DNA from: Spartobacteria bacterium
GTDB taxonomy: Bacteria > Verrucomicrobiota > Verrucomicrobiia > Chthoniobacterales > UBA10450
NCBI GenBank assembly: GCA_021324035.1
Contig: JAJPJU010000145.1
Span: forward strand, 1-5,950
Reading direction: 5' to 3'
DNA length: 5,950 nucleotides
Part shown: positions 1-5,487 of the stretch, in pieces
Layout: each line of letters begins with the position of its first letter
Position numbering within the stretch: position 1 is the stretch's first letter
The notes under the pieces: generated by a model
Told to the model about the DNA's origin: nothing
Seen by the model: the letters and a program-made list of their open reading frames with translations, nothing else
Database searches by the model: none
Program-made: the position numbers and the translations under genes

Positions 1-787
1 ATATCTGATCGCGACGCGAAACGAGGCGAAAATCGCTGCGAAAGCAACGGGCGATTTTGCCGGGGCGTCGGCAGAAGAACTCGTTGAGCATGCGATCACG
101 GACGAACAACTTGGCCATTGGGAGGACGCAGCGAAGCGATTGATCGCGGCGAAATACAAGAACACTGCGCTTGGCGGAATTTTGTTTCACGCCGGCAAAC
201 TTTATTACGATCATTCGGATTTCGATGCGGCGGACCGTTTGTTCGAGAGCGCAATTGGCTTCGGAGAAAACACCGATGCGGCAAATTACTTCCGGGGAAT
301 GATCGCGGTGAGTCGCAGCGATTTTCCTGCGGCCGAGCGATTTTTTGAAGCGGCCATGAACATCGCGCCGTTCAACGCTGATTATTATTATTCGCTGGCC
401 GAAACGCTTCGCAAAGACCATCGGCCGAAGGATGCGATCGCTCGTTACGAACAGGCGGCGCGCCGGGGCAAGGAATCGGAGCAAACGATTTGCCAGTTCA
501 AAGCGCGAATGGCGGCGCTGGAGGCGGGCGACGTCGATCCGGTGCGAAATGAACTGGAGCAACAACAGAAACTGGGACCGTTGACGATCGATTGGCAAAT
601 GACGGCCGCCGCGCTGGCCATTCATCAGGGTGATACCAGTCAGGCGGTGAAAATCCTGGGGGACGCGCGGGAAGGGGATCGGCCTCAGCTGGATGCGCGG
701 TTTGCAGCCTGCGCGGGGGACCACTTTTTCGCGGTCGCGGCCCAGAGCAACCAGGAGCTGGCCCAAGCCTGTCGGGGTAATCCTTAG
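1..787 (+). CDS. Tetratricopeptide-repeat protein, 5'-truncated
   Basis: The reading frame is open from base 2 to the TAG at 785-787, giving 261 visible residues; the true start lies upstream of the window. Helix-turn-helix repeats with TPR spacing and residues are visible. Roughly, visible residues 34-54 have GHWEDAAKRL, 58-88 have AGKLYYDHSDFDAADRLFESAI, 92-122 have YFRGMIAVSRSDFPAAERFFEAAM, and 126-155 have YYYSLAETLRKDHRPKDAIARYEQA. Each ends in the A-x-x-x-[FY]-E-x-A pattern of TPR helix B. The C-terminal ~100 residues are also alpha-helical in character, with a possible weaker repeat near GDTSQAVKILGDA. TPRs are protein-interaction scaffolds, so no enzymatic role can be named. Any N-terminal signal or membrane segment would be outside the window. 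An in-frame TTG at 140 is an internal codon, not the start, since the repeats extend upstream of it. The gene is followed by a 111-base gap with a new promoter, so it is probably the last gene of its unit. Confidence -1.
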   Translation, partial: YLIATRNEAKIAAKATGDFAGASAEELVEHAITDEQLGHWEDAAKRLIAAKYKNTALGGILFHAGKLYYDHSDFDAADRLFESAIGFGENTDAANYFRGMIAVSRSDFPAAERFFEAAMNIAPFNADYYYSLAETLRKDHRPKDAIARYEQAARRGKESEQTICQFKARMAALEAGDVDPVRNELEQQQKLGPLTIDWQMTAAALAIHQGDTSQAVKILGDAREGDRPQLDARFAACAGDHFFAVAAQSNQELAQACRGNP

Positions 788-830
788 GATTCAATAGGCT
801 ACAATCTCAATAATTTTGCCCCAAATAATC

Positions 831-859
831 TTGACAAACGTCCGCCGGGCCGCTGCAAT
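831..859 (+). promoter_or_regulatory. Sigma70-like promoter for the PEP-CTERM gene
   Basis: A perfect TTGACA (831-836) is followed after 17 bases by TGCAAT (854-859), which matches 4 of 6 positions of the -10 consensus. Transcription would begin around 866, leaving a leader of about 33 bases before the ATG at 899. It sits in the short spacer after the TPR gene stop, as expected for an independent transcription unit. The call rests on sequence match only. Confidence -1.
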
Positions 860-861
860 AC

Positions 862-892
862 GATCTCCTCTCAGAGTATTATTTTGGAGGTC
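862..892 (+). promoter_or_regulatory. Possible Shine-Dalgarno-masking hairpin
   Basis: GATCTCC (862-868) can pair with GGAGGTC (886-892) over seven base pairs including one G-T wobble, closing a 17-base AT-rich loop. The 3' arm contains the GGAGG Shine-Dalgarno (886-890) of the PEP-CTERM gene, 8 bases from its ATG. If folded, it would hide the ribosome site. The likely transcription start (about 866) falls inside the 5' arm, so the hairpin would be complete only if transcription begins at or before 862. Confidence -1.
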
Positions 893-898
893 AAAGGG

Positions 899-1474
899 AT
901 GAAAAAATTATCTATTGTCGCGCTGATCGCTTTGATTGGCGTCGCAGCATTGCGCGCCGACATCATCCCAAGTTTTGCGGGCACAAGTCCCGGCTCCGGC
1001 ACCAACACCGTTTGGAATTACTCGATCAATATTACTTCCGACCAACAGGTGACCACGGGCGACTTCTTCACCATTTACGATTTCGGTCCGTTCATTCTCG
1101 GCTCGAACACCCAACCGTCGGGCTGGACCTTTTCGTCGTCCCTGTCGACACCTCCGCCCGCCGGCACCAATCCTCCGGACAATCCAACATTGGCGAATCT
1201 GACTTGGACTTACACCGGCTCAGCAACAATTCCTACCGGCACAAACCTCGGTGGGTTCTCGGTCACGCAGGCAACCTCGCTATTCCAGGAAGTGCCTCCG
1301 ACAAAAAATGGCTACTTCGCCGCGCAGGGCACTCGAATCAGCAGCCAGGGCACGAAGATCAACAATGTCGGCCAGATCCCGGTTCCAGTTCCAATTCCCG
1401 AACCGACAACGTTGTCGCTTCTCGCGCTGGCGGGAGCAGGTTCGGCGCTACGTGCAATCCGGCGCCGCAAATAG
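899..1474 (+). CDS. PEP-CTERM sorting domain-containing secreted protein
   Basis: A 191-residue protein with a Sec signal peptide (MKKLSIVALIALIGVAALRA, residues 1-20, then D21). The mature middle region is Ser/Thr/Gly/Pro/Asn-rich and has no cysteines. The C-terminus is a classic PEP-CTERM signal at residues 167-191: PEP-T-T, a hydrophobic LSLLALAGAGSALRAI stretch, then a basic RRRK end. In PEP-CTERM systems this tail is recognised and cleaved by an exosortase (EpsH family), and the proteins are exported to the surface or matrix. No exosortase gene is in this window, so it must act in trans. The ATG at 899 is chosen because GGAGG (886-890) lies 8 bases upstream; an in-frame TTG at 884 overlaps the Shine-Dalgarno and is rejected. 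A proline-rich linker (PVPVPIPEP) precedes the signal. The specific function is unknown. The gene has its own promoter and terminator, so it appears monocistronic. Confidence -1.
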   Translation: MKKLSIVALIALIGVAALRADIIPSFAGTSPGSGTNTVWNYSINITSDQQVTTGDFFTIYDFGPFILGSNTQPSGWTFSSSLSTPPPAGTNPPDNPTLANLTWTYTGSATIPTGTNLGGFSVTQATSLFQEVPPTKNGYFAAQGTRISSQGTKINNVGQIPVPVPIPEPTTLSLLALAGAGSALRAIRRRK

Positions 1475-1501
1475 CGCATTTTCAATTTCGAATTTCACAA
1501 C

Positions 1502-1526
1502 GCGGGATGTATATCCCGCCGTTTTT
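1502..1526 (+). terminator. Intrinsic terminator after the PEP-CTERM gene
   Basis: GCGGGAT (1502-1508) and ATCCCGC (1513-1519) form a perfect 7-bp stem with a 4-base GTAT loop, followed by CG and five T residues (1522-1526). It lies 27 bases after the TAG at 1472-1474 and in the gap between convergent genes. The hairpin is symmetric and may slow transcription from the minus strand too, but only the plus strand has a good T-tract. Confidence -1.
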
Positions 1527-1536
1527 GTCTGTGGGA

Positions 1537-2388
1537 TCAGGCGGCGGTCGCAACCTGAACTTCGTCGTTCGGAGCATTCACCCGTGGCAGATAACTGACC
1601 AGACGAATCTCGCCGGTGTAATCTTCAACCAGCGCCGAACAGGTTTCGACCCAGTCCCCGCAATTGTAATATTCGATGTTGCGAATCGTCCGCATCGAAA
1701 CGCTGTGAATATGGCCGCACAGCACCGAGTCCACTTCGAATTGCTGCGCGTAATGCACGACAGCTTCTTCAAAGCGGCCGATGAAATTCACTGCGTCTTT
1801 GACCCGTTTCTTCGCATAGGCGCTAAGTGACCAATAACCGAGACCAAAACGGCGGCGGACGAAATTGATCGCCGGATTCAGCGAGAGCAGGAACTGGTAA
1901 CCAACGTCCCCGGCAAAGGCGAGCCACTTCACGTTTTGAACGACGGTATCCAGCTCATGGCCGTGAATCACCAGCATGCGTTTCCCGGTGGCGGTGAGAT
2001 GGATTGCCGTGCGTTGGACGTCGATGTTTCCGTAGGATCCGCAAAAATCGACCACCATCTCGTCATGATTTCCGGGGATGTAGACGACGCGCGTTCCCTT
2101 GCGTGCCTTGCGCAGAATTTTTTGGATGACGTCGTTGTGCGTTTGCGGCCAGTACCGGCTGCGACGCATCGACCAGATGTCGATCAAATCCCCGACGATG
2201 TAGAGATTTTCGAAATCGTATTCCCGGAGAAAATCGAGGAGAACTCCGGCATTCGCGCCGCGCGTGCCCAGATGCATGTCTGAAATCCAGGCCGTGCGCA
2301 CCTGCTTCACTCCATGTGCGTCATCGGCGACGAAGTCGCCCGTGGAGAGAGCCGGAGTTGAACTGAGATACTCGCTGATCAACGCCAC
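1537..2388 (-). CDS. LpxH-like metallophosphoesterase (UDP-2,3-diacylglucosamine diphosphatase family)
   Basis: A 283-residue calcineurin-like phosphoesterase with the full set of metal-binding motifs: SDMHLG (D37, H39), GDLIDIW (D67), GNHDE (N107, H108), HGHE (H142, H144) and CGHIHS (H226, H228). These two-metal enzymes cut phosphoester bonds. The closest named relative by motif layout is LpxH, which cleaves UDP-2,3-diacylglucosamine to lipid X in lipid A synthesis at the inner membrane face. The protein is longer than the usual ~240-residue LpxH. It carries a basic/aromatic helical segment (about 176-210: FVRRRFGLGYWSLSAYAKKR) and a C-terminal GDWVETC segment, typical of an LpxH-related subgroup whose substrate is less certain, so lpxH is not assigned. 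Start: the GTG at 2388 is the most upstream possible (a stop lies two codons before it) but has no Shine-Dalgarno. The GTG at 2301 has GGAG 8 bases upstream and would give MRTAWISDMHLG, so it may be the true start. No lipid A gene is adjacent. Confidence -1.
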   Translation of the reverse strand: MALISEYLSSTPALSTGDFVADDAHGVKQVRTAWISDMHLGTRGANAGVLLDFLREYDFENLYIVGDLIDIWSMRRSRYWPQTHNDVIQKILRKARKGTRVVYIPGNHDEMVVDFCGSYGNIDVQRTAIHLTATGKRMLVIHGHELDTVVQNVKWLAFAGDVGYQFLLSLNPAINFVRRRFGLGYWSLSAYAKKRVKDAVNFIGRFEEAVVHYAQQFEVDSVLCGHIHSVSMRTIRNIEYYNCGDWVETCSALVEDYTGEIRLVSYLPRVNAPNDEVQVATAA

Positions 2389-2733
2389 TGATGGTTAAGG
2401 CAGGTGATCCATAGCTGCGGCCCGGGCGGATGTCTTGTTAAGATCAGGTAACGTTCTCGCGACAAGTTCGTGACAGGTCCCACAACGGCGGACCTTTGAA
2501 ATCTGCGATCTTAAATCTACAATCCTACCAAGCCCCTGGTTGTTTGGCGTTGGTCTCGAACCTGTGAATGTTGGTCGCCGCGCTTTTAGTTGTCGATCTT
2601 GTCTTTCTTACGGCGAGAACTTCTGGCGTCGAGATCCTGATTGTGCGGACAGGTCTTCGATTATTTGCTGTGGCGGAAGCAGGCAGGAGCTTGATAAACT
2701 GGGTTCGCATTCCGGGCGCGACAAAGTTTTGAT
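2389..2733. other. Intergenic spacer with small repeats, no convincing gene
   Basis: These 345 bases separate the divergently oriented phosphoesterase and DUF3008 genes, so promoters for both should lie here, but no clear -35/-10 pair was found. Visible structure: a 6-bp inverted repeat AGGTCC (2475-2480)/GGACCT (2490-2495) with a 9-base loop, then the 14-nt tandem repeat at 2499-2526. A 54-codon plus-strand ORF (2568-2732) ends one base before the next gene and is discussed as a finding. Opposite-strand frames look non-coding. Confidence -1.
2499..2526. repeat. Imperfect 14-nt tandem repeat
   Basis: AAATCTGCGATCTT (2499-2512) is followed directly by AAATCTACAATCCT (2513-2526), identical at 11 of 14 positions with all three differences being transitions. 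It lies in the intergenic spacer just after a small inverted repeat. Two copies only, so it may be a remnant of a longer simple repeat or a dispersed intergenic element; function unknown. Confidence -1.
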
Positions 2734-2925
2734 ATGCCACCAGCAATATCGAAGAAACAACAAATGGCAGCTGGCGCAGCATTGGCAGCCAAACGCGGGA
2801 AACGCTCGGTATCGTCGCTTAAAGGCGCATCGAGAAGCATGTACGAGTCGATGAGCATGGCGGAACTGCATCGCATGGCCAAGACGGGGCGCAAAGGTAA
2901 GCCAACCCGAAAACGTAAGCGCTAA
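2734..2925 (+). CDS. Small basic DUF3008-family protein
   Basis: A 63-residue protein whose layout matches DUF3008 (Pfam PF11450) from memory of the family. It starts with a short MP-x-SKxQQ-AAGAALAAKRG segment (residues 1-22). An SSLKGAS box (27-33) follows, then SMSMAELHRMAKTGRKGKP (39-57), and it ends in a very basic KRKR tail. Length is close to the family's usual ~60 residues. There are no cysteines, no signal peptide and no membrane segment, so it is probably cytoplasmic; the net charge is strongly positive and nucleic-acid binding is possible but not shown. The family has no established function that I know of. The ATG at 2734 has no clear Shine-Dalgarno, and the gene ends with tandem stops TAA TAG. 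It appears to stand alone, with 212 bases before the next gene. Confidence -1.
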   Translation: MPPAISKKQQMAAGAALAAKRGKRSVSSLKGASRSMYESMSMAELHRMAKTGRKGKPTRKRKR

Positions 2926-3103
2926 TAGATTGCGGCGAAGTTAGAACGCCTTGCGCTGAGAGAAATTGTCCGGGTCGAAAGTGCCGGGGCGTCGACCTAC
3001 AGTTGCGACACGATCAGCAGGAGCGCCAACCGGGCAGCACTACGACTCCAGCGTTGATGGGGCGATGCCGCCAAGAAACGCTCAATCTTGAACAAGTGAG
3101 GCC

Positions 3104-3115
3104 GAGCGATCGCTC
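3104..3115. repeat. 12-bp perfect palindrome GAGCGATCGCTC
   Basis: GAGCGATCGCTC is its own reverse complement and lies in the 212-base gap after the DUF3008 gene, 22 bases upstream of the GTG at 3138. It could be an operator for the downstream gene, although chance cannot be excluded. Its core GCGATCGC recurs twice elsewhere in the window. The rest of the 2926-3137 gap shows no further clear structure. Confidence -1.
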
Positions 3116-3137
3116 AGACGCATCATAAGTATGGGTT

Positions 3138-3719
3138 GTGTCAAAAAGCCGTGAACATTTGCCGGTTTGCCTCGTCTCCAGCAGGGCGATGAGTGTTTTC
3201 GTGACAGCGGCTGCGATTATTGCCGCTCTGTGGTCGAGGCCCGCATTTCCTATTACTTCTGCGAACGTTGCGATGCCGCAAGAAACCCGGTTATCCGAGT
3301 CTGCCCGCACAGCTTCGGCACTTCCATTTACCGCTGCCGATCTCGCCGCTTACTTTGCCAAGGCCATCAAGCAGACGCCCCGGCGCACTGGCGATCGCAG
3401 TTTTCTTTTCGAACCAGCTCGGGATCGGCGGGGCAGCAAGATTGTGATCGTGTCTGACGGAGTGGACGTGCTTCTGCGGTTTTGGGTCCAAGACGAATAC
3501 GAGATGAATACCGCGGCTCGGTTCTGCCGCGCTGCAATGTTTGAACCGGATGAAAGTGAGCTGCTTTGGGAACTTCTCTTCGCTGGGCCGGGAATGCATT
3601 GGGCAGGCGGAAATCGCTTTGATGTGCTATGCGACTTTCAAATTGAGCCGGAGCAAACGGTAGTGAGCTTTTTCTTTTCACCACCGCGCCGGATTGCTCG
3701 TATCCGAACGGAAAGATGA
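3138..3719 (+). CDS. Unrecognised protein with N-terminal hydrophobic segment
   Basis: A 193-residue protein I do not recognise. A basic N-terminus (K3, R5, R16) is followed by a hydrophobic stretch at about residues 18-32 (SVFVTAAAIIAALW), consistent with a signal anchor or uncleaved signal peptide; a cleavage near SANVA (42-46) is possible. The remainder looks like a compact globular domain: FTAADLAAYFAKAI (about 66-79), KIVIVSDGVDVLLRFWVQDE (about 101-120), an acidic helix with ELLWELLF, a PGMHWAGGNRFDVLCDFQIE segment, and a final FFFSPPRR. The alternation of hydrophobic strands suggests an alpha/beta fold. Start: the GTG at 3138 supplies the basic n-region but lacks a Shine-Dalgarno. The ATG at 3189 (residue 18) has AGGG only 2 bases upstream, too close to be convincing. 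The gene converges on the receiver gene, with a hairpin between them. Confidence -1.
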   Translation: MSKSREHLPVCLVSSRAMSVFVTAAAIIAALWSRPAFPITSANVAMPQETRLSESARTASALPFTAADLAAYFAKAIKQTPRRTGDRSFLFEPARDRRGSKIVIVSDGVDVLLRFWVQDEYEMNTAARFCRAAMFEPDESELLWELLFAGPGMHWAGGNRFDVLCDFQIEPEQTVVSFFFSPPRRIARIRTER

Positions 3720-3736
3720 GCGTGATCCGCACAAAC

Positions 3737-3764
3737 AGCCGAAACCAGACCGCAGTTCGGCTTT
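3737..3764. terminator. Hairpin between convergent genes, possible bidirectional terminator
   Basis: AGCCGAA (3737-3743) and TTCGGCT (3756-3762) form a perfect 7-bp stem with a 12-base loop, in the 71-base gap between the convergent stops at 3719 and 3791. The flanking T-tracts are short: TT on the plus strand and GTTTGT on the minus strand. Position and symmetry favour a two-way terminator; the weak T runs lower confidence. Confidence -1.
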
Positions 3765-3790
3765 GCTCGTCAACGCATAATGCAGGATCG

Positions 3791-4264
3791 CTAAGATTTT
3801 GCGGCTGGATTGGGCGTGAAACCGCGCCGCGAGTTTCGCCTGCTTGAAGTCCGCACATGCCCCCACGCATCGCACGATAAGCCTTTGCACCGGTCAACAG
3901 ATGCACAAATTTTTTCGATCAGCATGACGAGTTCGTCGACACCAAAAGGCTTCCTCAGACAAGCGGTTGCCCCATGCCGTTGGACGAGCGGTGTCGCTTC
4001 TGTCTCATCAAGTTCCGTCAAGGCGATGACCGGTGGCGCTGCCTCGGAATAGTTCAACGCTTCAACAATCGCGAGACTGTGAAGACTCGGATCGATGTCC
4101 ACTATCGCCAGACCGACATCGTTCAAGCCAAGGCCGAGGATCTCGAACGTCGTTCGAGTGCTACTAGCCTTTCTGAGGTTTCGCCCCGTTTTCTTGGCGG
4201 CTTCGGAGACAATGGCGTTCAGACCATTGTCGCTATTCGCTACGAGCAGGATACTCCGTTTCAT
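3791..4264 (-). CDS. Atypical response-regulator receiver protein (pseudo-receiver-like)
   Basis: A 157-residue protein with a CheY-like fold in residues 1-123 and a basic Ser/Arg-rich tail, but no output domain. Landmarks: SILLVANSD (strand 1, residues 4-12), LAIVDIDPSL (D56 is the likely phosphoacceptor, in strand 3), PPVIALTEL (T83, the switch Thr position), and CLRKPFGVDELVMLIEKI (the invariant K105-P106). Receivers are normally phosphorylated on Asp by a histidine kinase. Here the usual Asp-Asp pair at the end of strand 1 is replaced by A-N-S-D (9-12), and the D-x-x-x-P spacing after the phosphoacceptor is shortened to D-I-D-P. Phosphorylation may therefore be weak, altered or absent. 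The ATG at 4264 is chosen over an adjacent TTG at 4267; neither has a clear Shine-Dalgarno. No histidine kinase is in view. It is divergent from the USP-GroEL operon, which makes a regulatory link possible but unproven. Confidence -1.
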   Translation of the reverse strand: MKRSILLVANSDNGLNAIVSEAAKKTGRNLRKASSTRTTFEILGLGLNDVGLAIVDIDPSLHSLAIVEALNYSEAAPPVIALTELDETEATPLVQRHGATACLRKPFGVDELVMLIEKICASVDRCKGLSCDAWGHVRTSSRRNSRRGFTPNPAAKS

Positions 4265-4331
4265 CAAGACATTTTGACATCGAGCTACGGTTTCGCTGGT
4301 CTCTCATTGTCAATCGTATTGCAGAAATTGC

Positions 4332-4340
4332 TGTGGATAA
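4332..4340 (-). promoter_or_regulatory. Consensus DnaA box
   Basis: TGTGGATAA on the plus strand is the complement of TTATCCACA, a perfect match to the DnaA-box consensus TTATNCACA. It lies in the spacer between the divergent receiver gene and the USP operon. No other perfect box was noticed nearby, so this is not an origin. It could be an isolated DnaA regulatory site or chance. Confidence -1.
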
Positions 4341-4469
4341 CTGGGATGGTCACCTGCTGCTCGACCCCAATCGAGATTGAGAAATATCACGCTCGCTTCA
4401 GGCAAGAAATGACAAGCCTTTAGCAAGCAACGAGAAGCGAATGTATGACCCGACCGCGAAGGTTAGGCC

Positions 4470-5483
4470 ATGCAAGCACAAATCGAGCGTTCAGGAACCG
4501 GTCAACGAACGTTCCGAACTTCGCGTGCTCGAGCTGTTTTCCATCCAAGCCGAATCAAGCGCATTTTGGTACCAATCGACTTTTCCAGAGTGTCATTGAA
4601 CGCCATTCCGAATGCACTTTCTCTGGCACGCCAGTTTCGCGCGGACGTGCACCTGCTGCACGTTGTCGATACGACCCAATATCTTTCACCAGCATTGCTT
4701 TCGCTGGCGATGACTGTGCGCGCAGATTGGAACGAAAGATTATTGAAGCGTTTGCGTGGCATTGCATTGAGGTACGGACCCCACGGTGAAATCCACGTGT
4801 TGCACCCGCGAGAAGGGGCAGTTTACCAGGAAATCTGCGCCGCGGCCCGGGAGACAAGGTCCGAACTGATCGTAATCGCGACACATGGCTACACGGGATA
4901 TCAGCGAGCATTGCTTGGCAGCACGGCCGAGCGGACCGTTCAACATTCACCCTGTCCGGTACTCGTGGTGCGGCATCCTGCCAGAGTCTCTTCCGGCAGA
5001 AACGGTCGCAGCACGAGCAAACAATTTGTTCTCAACAAAATTCTGGTGCCAACCGACTTTTCCGACTGTGCGAAGACAGCCTTCAATTACGCAGTCGAAC
5101 TCGCTAACGAGTTCGATGCGGAACTGTGCTTGATTCATGTGATCAACCCGAACGCCTATCCGTTCGGAGACGAATTCGCAGCGCTCCACGCCGCGCGCCT
5201 CATCCGAGAATCATCGCAGCTCGCCCGAAGAAGAATGCGGGAAATGCTGGCAAAAACCAAACTGCGTTATTCCACGCGAGTCGGCCACGGTTTGCCCGCG
5301 GCTGAAATTTGCGCGGCTGCGAACAGCAATGTTGATCTAATCGTCTCTTCAACGCACGGCCGGACCGGTATCGGTCATGTGCTAATTGGCAGCGTTGCCG
5401 AACATGTCGTGCGTCACGCACGCTGTCCGGTGCTTGTCATCCCCGCCCATCGAAGTTCAACCGATCAACTCAACCGGAATTAA
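4470..5483 (+). CDS. Tandem-domain universal stress protein
   Basis: A 337-residue protein with two UspA domains in series. Domain 1 (about 29-168) begins KRILVPIDFS (D37) and ends ATHG-x9-GSTAE (G140, G150, S151) followed by PCPVLVV. Domain 2 (about 189-326) begins NKILVPTDFS (D196) and ends STHG-x9-GSVAE (G297, G307, S308) followed by RCPVLVI. The G-x9-G(S/T) segments are the phosphate-binding part of the ATP-binding UspA subfamily. Both domains keep them, although the first glycine of the family's G-x2-G-x9-G(S/T) motif is Ala or Ser here. UspA proteins are cytoplasmic and help survival during starvation, oxidative or hypoxic stress; the tandem form folds as an internal dimer. Residues 1-28 are an Arg-rich extension of unclear role. 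The ATG at 4470 has AAGG (4459-4462) 7 bases upstream. Only 4 bases separate its stop from the chaperonin gene, so the two are almost certainly co-transcribed. Confidence -1.
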   Translation: MQAQIERSGTGQRTFRTSRARAVFHPSRIKRILVPIDFSRVSLNAIPNALSLARQFRADVHLLHVVDTTQYLSPALLSLAMTVRADWNERLLKRLRGIALRYGPHGEIHVLHPREGAVYQEICAAARETRSELIVIATHGYTGYQRALLGSTAERTVQHSPCPVLVVRHPARVSSGRNGRSTSKQFVLNKILVPTDFSDCAKTAFNYAVELANEFDAELCLIHVINPNAYPFGDEFAALHAARLIRESSQLARRRMREMLAKTKLRYSTRVGHGLPAAEICAAANSNVDLIVSSTHGRTGIGHVLIGSVAEHVVRHARCPVLVIPAHRSSTDQLNRN

Positions 5484-5487
5484 TTCT

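Noticed and set aside
1012..1830. 272-aa plus-strand ORF
   Set aside because: It overlaps the PEP-CTERM gene in another frame and then runs antisense to the phosphoesterase; both of those have clear family motifs, and this frame has none.
2525..2782. 85-aa minus-strand ORF in the spacer
   Set aside because: It overlaps the start of the DUF3008 gene in antisense, has no ribosome site that I can see, and no recognisable domain.
3367..3906. 179-aa minus-strand ORF
   Set aside because: It is antisense to the 193-aa protein and overlaps the end of the receiver gene; its composition is Arg/Pro/Ala/Gln-rich with no domain pattern.
4274..4302. TTGACA at 4274-4279 as a promoter for the USP operon
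   Set aside because: No acceptable -10 hexamer at 16-18 bases (TGGTCT is found) and it would lie almost 200 bases upstream of the gene.
4332..4340. Replication origin
   Set aside because: Only one DnaA box, no AT-rich unwinding region and no dnaA or dnaN nearby.
3974..4423. 149-aa plus-strand ORF
   Set aside because: Mostly antisense to the receiver domain, which has recognisable strand motifs and the K-P pair; this frame shows no family signal.
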